A DNA stretch of 49,123 nt from IMG/VR virus record IMGVR_UViG_3300021960_000119, positions 1-49,123 of that record. One strand, 5' to 3'. Both the position numbers and the translations under genes were made by a program. The DNA is from a virus. The notes beneath the pieces were generated by a model that saw nothing but the letters and a program-made list of their open reading frames with translations, made no database searches and was not told the origin of the DNA. This document shows, one piece after another, positions 31,853 through 40,753 of the stretch (its first letter is position 1; each line of letters starts with the position of its first letter).

Positions 31853-33250
31853 CTATTTTGAGTTTAGTGGTTTGACCTTTGATACGAATTCTGCGTACTT
31901 TGCCATGGTAGGATCAACGACCTTATCAGTTGACTCAACAACTGTATCAGTCCATTCATCTTCACCTTCGGCAGCACTCTCGATCAAAGTGTCTTCGGTT
32001 TTCTCTGTTGGGAAATATGCTTCTTTGATTTCAGAGATTTTGCTAACAAAATCTTCTTTGTCTTGGAAGTCTACTTTTCCACTTAGAGAAAGTAATTTTT
32101 CTTTCTGTGCTTCAGATAAATCTGCACATGCTTCATTGACTACAGACTCTCTTTGGAATCCGTCAATCTCTTCTTGAAGTTTCATATTTCTTTCAACTTC
32201 AGAGTTTAACTTGTCTTCCATTTCATCAAGTCTATTTGCCAATTCGTCCATAACATCGTACTTCTCTTCTGGTACTTCAACATAGTGTTCTACGAACAAT
32301 GCTTTTAGTCCTGTAATGAAGTTCTCTGTCATTTCTGATTTAAGACCTCTCTCAATTGCGAGTTCGTTTTCTTTAACCCACTCTTCTGCAACATATGAGA
32401 GATACTTATCAACTTGCTCGGAAAGTGCAGATTTGCTTTCTTCCACGGCAGTTTGATGTTCTTTTGAGTACTGTTCTGTAAGATCTTTTTTGATTTGATC
32501 AACTTTAACAGCAACAGCAGATTCGAAGATAGTTTGTGCTTTTGCTTTGTTCTCTTCATCTAAGTTTAGAGATTTAGCAAGTGCTTCGACGTCTTCGTTG
32601 ACTTCAACTTCTTTGATAGCATCTTCAAGTTCTTTTTGAACTTCTTCGTCCATCTCGTCTTCGTCTTCGTCCTCTTCCTCATCGTCAGAGTCGTCTTCTT
32701 TTTCTTCTTTCGCTTTTGCTTCGTTGATTATAAGATCGAATTGCTCAGCAACTGACTCTTCGTCAGCATACTTGAGGTGTTCAGCGATTGCTCTTATGAT
32801 TTCTGCTTTTGTAGACTCTTCCATGTCGTCTTCTTCGTCGTCATCTTGTTTGTCTACCATCTTATCATAAGATGCTTTAAGTTGTTCTTTATCCATGTCT
32901 TTGAACTTGTTGACCATTGCTTTAATCATTTCAACTTTAGAATAACCTTCTTCAATTGAATCTTCTTCAGTGTCAACATCTTCACTAACTTTAGCAGCAA
33001 CTTTGTCGCCACCATCTTGATCACCTTTTCTTTTTGGTGATTTTTTGTTATCAGATGCTTTTTTAACTGATGCTACTGCCTTGTCAACAGGATTTTCGTC
33101 TGGAGTTACAACTTCGCTTTTTCCTTTTTCTATCTTTTCAGCATCAGATGAACCTTGCTTAGGATGGACTTTGTCGCCCTTCTCAGCACCTTTCAACTGT
33201 GCATCTTGCTCTTCAAGATCAAGTTCGTTGTTTTTAATGTTCTCAGCCAT
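31853..33250 (-). CDS. 22: Prohead core scaffolding protein gp22
   Basis: 465 residues from ATG 33250 (MAENIKNN), with AGGAGAAATTCGAA upstream; 15 further upstream residues in the open frame are not needed. The protein is very rich in Glu, Asp and Lys with DDSDDEEEDEDEDE runs and long helical segments, and QRESVVNEACADLSEAQKEK near the C-terminus as in gp22. It is the inner scaffold of the prohead and is later cut by gp21. Its late promoter is at 33298-33305. Confidence 0.92.
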   Translation of the reverse strand: MAENIKNNELDLEEQDAQLKGAEKGDKVHPKQGSSDAEKIEKGKSEVVTPDENPVDKAVASVKKASDNKKSPKRKGDQDGGDKVAAKVSEDVDTEEDSIEEGYSKVEMIKAMVNKFKDMDKEQLKASYDKMVDKQDDDEEDDMEESTKAEIIRAIAEHLKYADEESVAEQFDLIINEAKAKEEKEDDSDDEEEDEDEDEMDEEVQKELEDAIKEVEVNEDVEALAKSLNLDEENKAKAQTIFESAVAVKVDQIKKDLTEQYSKEHQTAVEESKSALSEQVDKYLSYVAEEWVKENELAIERGLKSEMTENFITGLKALFVEHYVEVPEEKYDVMDELANRLDEMEDKLNSEVERNMKLQEEIDGFQRESVVNEACADLSEAQKEKLLSLSGKVDFQDKEDFVSKISEIKEAYFPTEKTEDTLIESAAEGEDEWTDTVVESTDKVVDPTMAKYAEFVSKVKPLNSK

Positions 33251-33297
33251 TTTCGAATTTCTCCTATTATCTGAGTTTTCTATTACTCTTACCAAAC

Positions 33298-33305
33298 TAT
33301 TTATA
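33298..33305 (-). promoter_or_regulatory. T4-type late promoter (TATAAATA)
   Basis: Perfect box on the minus strand, 48 bases before the gp22 start, placed right after the gp21 stop. The leader contains AGGAGAAA. Confidence 0.8.
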
Positions 33306-33307
33306 TG

Positions 33308-33958
33308 TTACAAACTTCTAACGAAGTCGCTCCATACTCGTAATTTGGCTTCTTCCAACTCAGATGATTTCGCAGATGATATTTCAGTTTTATACTGCTC
33401 TATCTTCTGTGCCTTTAGAATACCATTTTCCCAGATCCATTCTACACCTTCCATGATACCATTTACAAAGGCATCAGGTGCGGAAGGATCCGCCACGATA
33501 TCAGCAGCAGTTGCTAACTGAAAATCGCCTTTTACATATTGGGCACCACCCTTCTCTTCTAGGGATCCTAGACCTCTAGATGATACTCCAAGTTTTGCAC
33601 CATCGTCAATCAAGTTCTTAACAATAGAACCCATTGGGGTGCTTAAAATCTTTGCTTTACCCACAAAATTATTCCCATCTTCTTCTAATGAAGTAATGAG
33701 GTGGGATGCACGATCGAGGTTTATAGTTGGTCCTTGTGGATGACCTAACTCACCAAATGCACGATCTTGCTTTATAAAATCTTTAGTGTATCGTTTTACT
33801 TCTTCTCGTAAAACATTTTTTGGATAGACTCTACCATTTCTGTTTTTGATCTCAGATTGCATAAAGACTCCTTGTATATAGTAGTCTTTCTTACCATCGT
33901 CTCTTTCTTCTACTAAACAACCCAAGTCGTTAGTTGTAAATTCTGATATTAGTTTCAT
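33308..33958 (-). CDS. 21: Prohead core protease gp21
   Basis: 216 residues. Segments YYIQGVFMQSEIKNRNGRVY, AFGELGHPQGPTINLDRASH (with the active-site His) and LGVSSRGLGSL (with the active-site Ser) are the gp21 protease core. It matures head proteins by cutting after Glu. It overlaps the gp68-like gene by four bases. Confidence 0.95.
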   Translation of the reverse strand: MKLISEFTTNDLGCLVEERDDGKKDYYIQGVFMQSEIKNRNGRVYPKNVLREEVKRYTKDFIKQDRAFGELGHPQGPTINLDRASHLITSLEEDGNNFVGKAKILSTPMGSIVKNLIDDGAKLGVSSRGLGSLEEKGGAQYVKGDFQLATAADIVADPSAPDAFVNGIMEGVEWIWENGILKAQKIEQYKTEISSAKSSELEEAKLRVWSDFVRSL

Positions 33959-34236
33959 GTAACTAATCCCTCCATAGGATCTATTCCTTCTGCTTTCATT
34001 TGCTTAAAGAGTTTCACCAAATCTTTAACATTTGACTGTGCATCTTTAAGATCTTTATATGGACCAGTCTCCTGTCCATCAACAAAAACAAATATATCTT
34101 TACCCTTTTGTGTAAAGATTACATCATACACTTTCCCAACAATGCGTTCTTTATTAGACTTGAGTTTCTTATGACCTCTTGGCAGTTTAAATACTGCCTC
34201 GTCTAACACATTTTGGAAAGTGCTAAATTTATGCAT
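33955..34236 (-). CDS. 68: Prohead core protein, gp68-like by position
   Basis: 93 residues, basic: HKFSTFQNVLDEAVFKLPRG, KKLKSNKERIVGKVYDVIFT and VFVDGQETGPYKDLKDAQ. In T4, genes 67 and 68 lie between 20 and 21; this gene and the next one occupy the same place. Sequence similarity to T4 gp68 is not obvious by eye. Overlaps of 8 and 4 bases. Confidence 0.7.
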   Translation of the reverse strand: MHKFSTFQNVLDEAVFKLPRGHKKLKSNKERIVGKVYDVIFTQKGKDIFVFVDGQETGPYKDLKDAQSNVKDLVKLFKQMKAEGIDPMEGLVT

Positions 34237-34408
34237 CTTCTGCTGGTTCTGGTTGCTGATCAGTCCAACTTGTTGACATCTCTACTCGTTTGATATCAAC
34301 TGCTTCCTTTGCCTTTGCCATCAGTGCAGATTTCAAATGTTCACCTGCCTGATTTAATTCACCTGCATCAATAGCATCTATTGCTAGTTTTACTGTATTG
34401 TCTGCCAT
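34229..34408 (-). CDS. 67: Prohead core protein, gp67-like by position
   Basis: 59 residues from the second of two adjacent ATGs (34408), which has AGGAG at a better spacing; the first would add one residue. Acidic, helical: LAIDAIDAGELNQAGEHLKS, then KAKEAVDIKRVEM. Short and acidic as T4 gp67, and next to the portal gene as expected. Confidence 0.75.
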   Translation of the reverse strand: MADNTVKLAIDAIDAGELNQAGEHLKSALMAKAKEAVDIKRVEMSTSWTDQQPEPAEDA

Positions 34409-34417
34409 CATTATCTC

Positions 34418-35950
34418 CTATTCTAATCCAAAGTTATCATCGTCACCCTCTTCATCGGGTTCTTCTGCTTTCTCTGCTTCAATCTGCTTATCGATATCTT
34501 TAATATCATTATCAGATTGTAATAGTACTCTCTTACGAATAAATTCTTTAGAGTAATACTTACCGACATATTCGTCGATTTCTCTTAGAGTATTTAACCT
34601 TTCTCTAAGAACTTCTGTTTCTTTAAGTTCTGTGAAGTGGTTGTCATCATTAAAGTTATATTGAATAAATTCTTTAATGTCTTCAAACTCTTCTTGTGAT
34701 AAGAGACCTTTCAATACACATTGTGTTTGTAAGATATCAGTAAACACACGACCAAACTTCTTACGAATTCGGTCTACAAACTTAGAGAACTTGACCTCAT
34801 CTCTAGTTATCTCTGATGCACGACCTAAACTAAATCCTGTTTCGGATTCTAGTCTTGATACAGGGACATTCAAAGACTTGTACAGTTTCTTCTGGAAGTA
34901 TTGGATATCTTCTATCTCAGATAGATTCTGTCCTCCAGGAAGAGTGGAAATTTCTGTACCTCTCCCACCTTCTCGACGTGGCAACCAAAAATCTTCAAGC
35001 ATAGACATATGTCTGCGGTCATCTTTAATCTCTCCAGTATTTGCGTTGTAGACCAACTTATTTCTATACTTGGTCATTACATCGGCAAGATACTGTTCTG
35101 CCTTTGCTTTTGGTAAATTCCCTACATCGATGTAAAAGATTCTTCTTTCTGGTGCTCTGGTGATTCTATAAATCACCAAGGCATCTTCCATCATACGCAA
35201 TTGGTTCGCAGGTTTAATTGCTTTATGCAAATATCCTACTACTGCATTCTTGTTGTAGTCAAGAAGTCCAGAAGTGACGAAGGTGATTGCTTCAGGTGCA
35301 ATTTTTAAAGTTTGCCCTGATGCTCCACCACCCTTGTCAAAACCTTTATCGTTGAAGACAAAGAACTCTTCTACTTTCTTTATCTTCTCCATTCCAGTAC
35401 GAGCATCTTTTTCTTTTTCGACTTCTCGTACTTTTTTGATCTTCAAAGGATCAATGTTTCTTAATTCAACGATCCCTTGTTTGAGTCGATCTTTATTAAC
35501 CATTTTGTGGAAGTATATCCTTCCGTCAACATACCACTTTCTAAAGAGGTCATGACCATTCTGGTTAAAATGCATCATGGTTATTACATCTTCGAATTCT
35601 TCGCGAATTTTCTTTTTGATATTGTCAGATAGATCCGTCTTATCCAAGTTGATATCTACAACTTGCTCCTCTTGATCGCCAGTGATTGACTCATTGACGA
35701 TATCATCTATCGCAGCATCACATTCAGGAATAAGACTCATCTCACGATATCTTCGTATGAGATCTGCCTCATTCTTGATGGCACCTTCCATATCGATGTA
35801 CTGACCACTCGCAGCACCTGTAATAAATCCAGGTGTTTGCTGAATGACAGGTGTACCATCATCTTCAACAGGTGGGACAAATGAAGGTGCTTTCTCTTTG
35901 TCTAATACCTGTCTATTCTTTCGCTGTATTTCGAATCCGAATAATTCCAT
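34418..35950 (-). CDS. 20: Portal protein gp20
   Basis: 510 residues. Recognised from IRRYREMSLIPECDAAIDDI, RIYFHKMVNKDRLKQGIVEL, FVTSGLLDYNKNAVVGYLHK, RAPERRIFYIDVGNLPKAKA, DFWLPRREGGRGTEISTLPG and LGRASEITRDEVKFSKFVDR, the most conserved portal regions. The 12-mer forms the DNA entry vertex of the head. ACTAAATA lies six bases before the start. Confidence 0.97.
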   Translation of the reverse strand: MELFGFEIQRKNRQVLDKEKAPSFVPPVEDDGTPVIQQTPGFITGAASGQYIDMEGAIKNEADLIRRYREMSLIPECDAAIDDIVNESITGDQEEQVVDINLDKTDLSDNIKKKIREEFEDVITMMHFNQNGHDLFRKWYVDGRIYFHKMVNKDRLKQGIVELRNIDPLKIKKVREVEKEKDARTGMEKIKKVEEFFVFNDKGFDKGGGASGQTLKIAPEAITFVTSGLLDYNKNAVVGYLHKAIKPANQLRMMEDALVIYRITRAPERRIFYIDVGNLPKAKAEQYLADVMTKYRNKLVYNANTGEIKDDRRHMSMLEDFWLPRREGGRGTEISTLPGGQNLSEIEDIQYFQKKLYKSLNVPVSRLESETGFSLGRASEITRDEVKFSKFVDRIRKKFGRVFTDILQTQCVLKGLLSQEEFEDIKEFIQYNFNDDNHFTELKETEVLRERLNTLREIDEYVGKYYSKEFIRKRVLLQSDNDIKDIDKQIEAEKAEEPDEEGDDDNFGLE

Positions 35951-35956
35951 AATGTA

Positions 35957-35964
35957 TATTTAGT
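35957..35964 (-). promoter_or_regulatory. Late promoter variant (ACTAAATA)
   Basis: Minus-strand ACTAAATA, two changes from TATAAATA and a form I associate with late promoters of marine T4-like phages, six bases before the portal ATG at 35950. The predicted +1 is about at the start codon. Confidence 0.5.
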
Positions 35965-35969
35965 TTGTT

Positions 35970-36467
35970 TTAAACCACATGCTCCCAGTGTGAGTAAGCG
36001 AATTCAACTGTAAATGTTTCCAATGCATCAACTGTCTCGTAAGATAAATCTATACCAGCAATGTTGACAGGGAACATGTTGAAGAATTCGTATCTTGCTA
36101 ACACACTGTCGTCTTTGTGTAGTTGTTCAACATATGCTCTACTGAGCAAGTAATCAGTGGAGGTTGCACCCTCTCCACTATCTAGTTGTTGGATATCGGT
36201 TTGCCAGTCTTCAATTGCATTTCTAACTGAAAATTCGATATCGTTGATGATTGTAACAGTCCAATTTTCGAATGTTCTATCACCAGCAAGTTTTAATTGA
36301 TGCCCTCTGAAGTTTACAGGTACAGTACCTATAGTTGCAGCAGGGATCTGTGCTGCTTGGCATAGAAATTCGATTTTGGCACCAGATCTAGGTATGAATA
36401 CTCTAAATCTGTTTGCCCTTGGACCACCACCGATTAATTGTGCTTTAAATTGGTCTATTGTCGCCAT
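35970..36467 (-). CDS. 19: Tail tube protein gp19
   Basis: 165 residues. MATIDQFKAQLIGGGPRANR, FLCQAAQIPAATIGTVPVNF, LKLAGDRTFENWTVTIIND, and YELSYETVD-like VNIAGIDLSYETVDALETF near the end, are the tail-tube pattern. It polymerises inside the gp18 sheath. It is 13 bases after gp18 with GAGGATAGAAC before the ATG. Confidence 0.95.
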   Translation of the reverse strand: MATIDQFKAQLIGGGPRANRFRVFIPRSGAKIEFLCQAAQIPAATIGTVPVNFRGHQLKLAGDRTFENWTVTIINDIEFSVRNAIEDWQTDIQQLDSGEGATSTDYLLSRAYVEQLHKDDSVLARYEFFNMFPVNIAGIDLSYETVDALETFTVEFAYSHWEHVV

Positions 36468-36480
36468 GTTCTATCCTCGC

Positions 36481-38484
36481 TTAAACAGCACCATAAATCT
36501 CTTCAAATTCGACGCCACTTCTAGCAGCAACAAAGTTGAGAGTTATGAAGTTAATTGATCTAGCAGGTTTGATGAAGATTGAAGCAACAAACTCGTTCCC
36601 ATCTACTACTGCATCAGTATTGTTAGTTTCGTCACAAACTACAGCAAAGTCATAAATACCTCTTCTGCTTTGAACTTCTCTTAAGAAAGGTTCAACTGCT
36701 GATCTAAATGATGCTCTTGTGAAAGGATCATTAAATTCAAAGAGTTGTGCTTTTGCTGCTGTAGATATTGCTTTCTCCAATACGATAAACAATCTTCTAA
36801 CATTAATTCTATCAAATGCAGAAGGAACACTTAGCATAGTCTTGTCACCGAATAGAACTGTTCCCTGTCCTGGGAAAGTTACCACTGGATTGATTCTTGC
36901 TTTATAAAGTGTATCTCTATTTGCTTTTTGAGGATTGTATGCTAATTTTGTTATACCGAGATATTGTCCTCTGCTGAATCCAGCAGGTGAGAACCATGGA
37001 TCTCTTAGTGTATCAGATCTTGCTGCGAGTCCTGCTGTGTGACCACATGCTGGAACCCATACATATCTATCGTTGTATTTGTCATAGATGTACAACCAGT
37101 TCCCATCCATAAATGCGTAAGAAGAAGAACTTGCAGTATCTGCAGTTGTTTTGATGTTAGATGTAGCAGTGGATTCTGTTACATTAACACAATCACTTCT
37201 TCTTGGGGAAATGAATGCTATACAATCTAATCTGTTTTCTGTTACCAGAATTGCTTGATTTGTTAAAGTTGTCCAATCAGCCAATAAGTCTTGCTCTGTA
37301 CCAGAACCATTATCTGTATGAGAAGACCCGACTATTAAGAATGAGACATCAATACTGTCTCCATCCCTAAAGAATGATTGCCATGCTCCATATTTCTGAG
37401 CAGCAGTTGGTACTCTACCATCTGCACCACCAGAAAGTGATGAAACTTGAGGAAGATCAGGTGCACCGAAAGCAGATGATACTGAAGCAGCAAAAGTTCT
37501 TTCTTCTGCAGCACCAGATACTATATCTGTATCGTGTCCTGTCCACCAAATGTATTCGGAAGATCTTTCGATTACATCTCTATAATAGTTAGATGAACCA
37601 AAAGTGTCTGTCGCGTCGGATGCCTTCGAAAGGAATGCGAACTTTTCTAATATTGTACCAGCAATGCCTGTAATTAATCCATCCTCGTCAACTACACATA
37701 CATGTAATTGGTCATTAGATGAACCAGCAGCAGTTGCCTGTGCTGATGTTCCAGGTGCCTTATCAAAATTAGTAGCAAATTCCCATTCTCTTGAGATATT
37801 TACTGCAACAGATGAACCATCGACTGCAGAGACTAATCCTGTTCCTGATGGTTGTCCTAATGCTTCGATAGTCAAACTAGTCGCAGCAACTGCTGTAACT
37901 TTATATTTTTGACTGTCATCGCCAGCAAACCAGATCTTATCGCCAACTAAAAAGTTAGCATCTGCATCACTCACAGAAGTGATAGATGTAGCACCTACAG
38001 CATTTGATGCTGCAGTAGTATCTACATTATCTTCCGAGAATGCATTTGAACTAGCACAAACAGACACCTTGATTGAGTTTCCTAAAGCACCTGCATATCT
38101 AGCAGTCCATGCACCAACAGTTGCGTTTAAATCACCATCTCTGTAAGAAGCAACATATTGATCGCTGTTCTTTAGTAATGATGTAGTTGCTCCACTAGTG
38201 TTAGCAGAATACAACCCTGTTGTTGCAACACGAACTACTCTTAGATCGTTAGCATAGTTTAGGAAACCTGCAGCAGAGAAAAACTCTTCTGCTGATGCGT
38301 TTGTATTGGCTGGCTGACCGAAAGTTTCTGCTAATAAAGATTCACTAGTAATAGTTGTCACTTCATCAACAGGTCCCCATCGGAAATTACCTGCGTAAGC
38401 ACCTGTAGTGCTTGAAACTGCAGGCACAACATTAGTCAAGTCTACTTCTTTTACCTGTATTCCAGGTGATACTTGAAATGCCAT
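36481..38484 (-). CDS. 18: Tail sheath protein gp18
   Basis: 667 residues from ATG 38484, where TATAGGAGAA is in place; nine more upstream residues in the open frame are unlikely. Begins MAFQVSPGIQVKEVDLTNVV, includes SLSGGADGRVPTAAQKYGA and the C-terminal DFAVVCDETNNTDAVVDGN and SINFITLNFVAARSGVEF, as in contractile sheath proteins. It drives tail contraction. The late promoter is at 38529-38536. Confidence 0.97.
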   Translation of the reverse strand: MAFQVSPGIQVKEVDLTNVVPAVSSTTGAYAGNFRWGPVDEVTTITSESLLAETFGQPANTNASAEEFFSAAGFLNYANDLRVVRVATTGLYSANTSGATTSLLKNSDQYVASYRDGDLNATVGAWTARYAGALGNSIKVSVCASSNAFSEDNVDTTAASNAVGATSITSVSDADANFLVGDKIWFAGDDSQKYKVTAVAATSLTIEALGQPSGTGLVSAVDGSSVAVNISREWEFATNFDKAPGTSAQATAAGSSNDQLHVCVVDEDGLITGIAGTILEKFAFLSKASDATDTFGSSNYYRDVIERSSEYIWWTGHDTDIVSGAAEERTFAASVSSAFGAPDLPQVSSLSGGADGRVPTAAQKYGAWQSFFRDGDSIDVSFLIVGSSHTDNGSGTEQDLLADWTTLTNQAILVTENRLDCIAFISPRRSDCVNVTESTATSNIKTTADTASSSSYAFMDGNWLYIYDKYNDRYVWVPACGHTAGLAARSDTLRDPWFSPAGFSRGQYLGITKLAYNPQKANRDTLYKARINPVVTFPGQGTVLFGDKTMLSVPSAFDRINVRRLFIVLEKAISTAAKAQLFEFNDPFTRASFRSAVEPFLREVQSRRGIYDFAVVCDETNNTDAVVDGNEFVASIFIKPARSINFITLNFVAARSGVEFEEIYGAV

Positions 38485-38528
38485 GTTATTTTCTCCTATA
38501 TGCGACCGCAAAGTCAGATTTCAAAGAT

Positions 38529-38536
38529 TATTTATA
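38529..38536 (-). promoter_or_regulatory. T4-type late promoter (TATAAATA)
   Basis: Perfect box on the minus strand, 45 bases before the gp18 start, in the gap after the terminase gene. The leader holds TAGGAGAA. Confidence 0.8.
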
Positions 38537-38555
38537 ACTTTTTTGATCTTACACC

Positions 38556-40172
38556 TTATAACCAGTTCTTCAATGGATCATAAGGATCATCATTAGAGTC
38601 ATCTTGAACCCATGTATTGCCGTCTGCATCGCGTGTTATGGGAGGTTCTACATACCTATCGGGATCTCCAAAGACCCCTGCAGGAAGCACTTCCTCCTCT
38701 ATTTGTTTTTGTTGCTCTAGATATATCATCTTTTTAAGTTCTATATCTGAGAGATGTTCAAAGAATGGTGTAGTCGCAAACCATGCGAACATTACACAAT
38801 TCATAACCAAATCGTCATGATTACCACCATCTGCTTCCCAAGACTGTCCTTTAGAAACAAATGTGGTAAATTCTTGTATTGTATTACTATCGTGGAGGAT
38901 TAGTTTACCCTCTTCGAGTAATTCTTTTACTGTAGAGCAACCAATCCTTTTTACCTTTTTGGTCATTGTAACACCAATGCCTTTTGCTTTGATGGTACTC
39001 TCTACGAATACATTTTCATATTCTATATCGTAGAACAGTTGATTACATACAACTGATCCTTCATTGTTGTTCTCTATGATAACAAGTGCTTTATTAAAAG
39101 CAGTTGCATACTTTGCTAATATGTCAGGAAACAGTAGAGGACTGATTACATTATCTCTATAAGTTGCTACCTGCTCAAAGGGTTGCTGTGTAATATCAAA
39201 AACTGTGAATGTGGAATAGTCTTGTCCTCTACCCATAGAAACATCTACAGTCATGATATATTTATGATCTTCTATAGGTTGACGATACACCTTGCAGTTA
39301 TCTTTTTGCCACTCACAATCTTCTGCCATCATACCCAATAAAGTATTAGCATTGATCAATGTATTACCTGTTCCTAAGAACGAATTACCAAACTCTTGCT
39401 CAAATTGTAACTCAGAAGTATTCGCAATGGTTGATTTTTTCCATTCATCATCTCTTCCAGGCACATCCCACCAATCGATTTGATAATGCTTATATTCAGA
39501 TGTACCATTCATCGCACCCATATAAATTTTATGGTACATATTACCCACACCATTTGCTGTTGATGTGATAATCACCTTAGACTTAGAACCTGATGTAACA
39601 ACAGGATAAGTGGAGGTGTAGAATGTTTCTGCGTTTTCTACAAAGGCAAACTCATCAAGATAGAGTAGATTAACAGAGAGACCACGAATGGAACTGCCAG
39701 ATGTTGCTGAAGCAATAATTTTGCTATTGTTTTCAAACTCTATACTTCCTTTGTTTAATACTTTAGTTCCAGGTTGCAAATAGAAAGGGATGTTCTCAAG
39801 CATGGTTGTTATCCTTGCCAACATCTCTCTAGCAGTAGCACCTTTGTTTGCTAAGACTGCGATCGTTTGCTCTGGATGAAACAATGCGAACCATATTAAG
39901 TACGCACAAACAGTAATCGACTTACCACTTTGTCTACATGCTAATACAATGCTGAATCGATTCTCATCAAAATGATTAACTAATCCCTCTTGGTATCCTC
40001 TCAGATGGAAAGGAACCAATCCTTCATCAAGTGAAATAATTTGAATGTGGTTTTGAATAAAATGTGCTGGACTCTCTAGACATCGTTGGTACTCAAGTAC
40101 CATCTCCTCAGTCCATTGATCTTGTACACCTGCTCGCTTAACACGAGGGTTTCCTAGATATCCTTCACTCAT
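38556..40172 (-). CDS. 17: Terminase large subunit gp17
   Basis: 538 residues. Walker A SIVLACRQSGKSITV (about 74-88), Walker B VNLLYLDEFAFVEN, coupling motif ITSTANGVGN, and nuclease acidic motifs MTVDVSMGRGQDYS, IENNNEGS and NHDDLVMNCVMFA. It packages DNA into proheads. Its start overlaps the 54-residue gene by eight bases. Confidence 0.97.
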   Translation of the reverse strand: MSEGYLGNPRVKRAGVQDQWTEEMVLEYQRCLESPAHFIQNHIQIISLDEGLVPFHLRGYQEGLVNHFDENRFSIVLACRQSGKSITVCAYLIWFALFHPEQTIAVLANKGATAREMLARITTMLENIPFYLQPGTKVLNKGSIEFENNSKIIASATSGSSIRGLSVNLLYLDEFAFVENAETFYTSTYPVVTSGSKSKVIITSTANGVGNMYHKIYMGAMNGTSEYKHYQIDWWDVPGRDDEWKKSTIANTSELQFEQEFGNSFLGTGNTLINANTLLGMMAEDCEWQKDNCKVYRQPIEDHKYIMTVDVSMGRGQDYSTFTVFDITQQPFEQVATYRDNVISPLLFPDILAKYATAFNKALVIIENNNEGSVVCNQLFYDIEYENVFVESTIKAKGIGVTMTKKVKRIGCSTVKELLEEGKLILHDSNTIQEFTTFVSKGQSWEADGGNHDDLVMNCVMFAWFATTPFFEHLSDIELKKMIYLEQQKQIEEEVLPAGVFGDPDRYVEPPITRDADGNTWVQDDSNDDPYDPLKNWL

Positions 40173-40329
40173 CTATTTTTATAATACCATTTTCCCAATT
40201 GGTTTGTACATCTTCAGCATAATGAAAACTCTTTCCTGGAAGATACCTTTCTTCTACCAATTTACCATCTTCATAAAGATCTACTACATAGATCTCTGCT
40301 GTTCTAATTTCTGCTTTTCTTTCACCCAT
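40165..40329 (-). CDS. Small protein between gp16 and gp17
   Basis: 54 residues, ATG at 40329, TGA at 40167-40165. It begins MGERKAEIRTAEIYVVDLYE and includes YLPGKSFHYAEDVQTNWENG. Overlaps with gp16 (8 bases) and gp17 (8 bases) and a coherent amino-acid sequence support it. I recall short genes here in marine T4-like phages. Function unknown; a packaging accessory is plausible from position. Confidence 0.75.
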   Translation of the reverse strand: MGERKAEIRTAEIYVVDLYEDGKLVEERYLPGKSFHYAEDVQTNWENGIIKIDE

Positions 40330-40744
40330 CTTTCATTCTATCCTTTAAAAATTTTTGTAGTTCGGCAGTGCTACCTACAAATAGATTATTGTTAACTGTT
40401 CCTGGAGATTCTTGAGGACTATCCGTCTTTTCTAATTCCCTTATCTGTTTTTGTAGAGTTAAAAGTTTCTCTGCAGTTTCACCTACAGTTTTGATTAACT
40501 GTCCAGCAACTTCATAAGTTCTAGGATGTTCAGTTTCTTTAGCAAGTTCTAAGATACCATCTACAGCATCTTGCCCTCGTTCAACTAAGTTGTATAACAC
40601 CTCTCTACCATAAGTCGCATCTTTATCTGCTTCCTTTAACCTTTTATCGGGGTCTTTAAAAATGGTGGGTAATTTCTTCTGAGTTTCGTCTATTTCGGTG
40701 TTAATATCGAGAAGATCGTTAAGTTTATCGTCTATTTTGCTCAT
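40322..40744 (-). CDS. 16: Terminase small subunit gp16
   Basis: 140 residues, mainly helical. YGREVLYNLVERGQDAVDGI, ELAKETEHPRTYEVAGQLIK and NNNLFVGSTAELQKFLKDR are the conserved gp16 segments of T4-like phages. It recognises concatemeric DNA and stimulates gp17. Confidence 0.92.
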   Translation of the reverse strand: MSKIDDKLNDLLDINTEIDETQKKLPTIFKDPDKRLKEADKDATYGREVLYNLVERGQDAVDGILELAKETEHPRTYEVAGQLIKTVGETAEKLLTLQKQIRELEKTDSPQESPGTVNNNLFVGSTAELQKFLKDRMKDG

Positions 40745-40753
40745 ATTTTTTCA

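Noticed and set aside
32329-32559. Alternative minus-strand frame in the gp22 gene
   Set aside because: Shadow of the A-rich scaffold gene; Lys/Leu-rich with no start signal.
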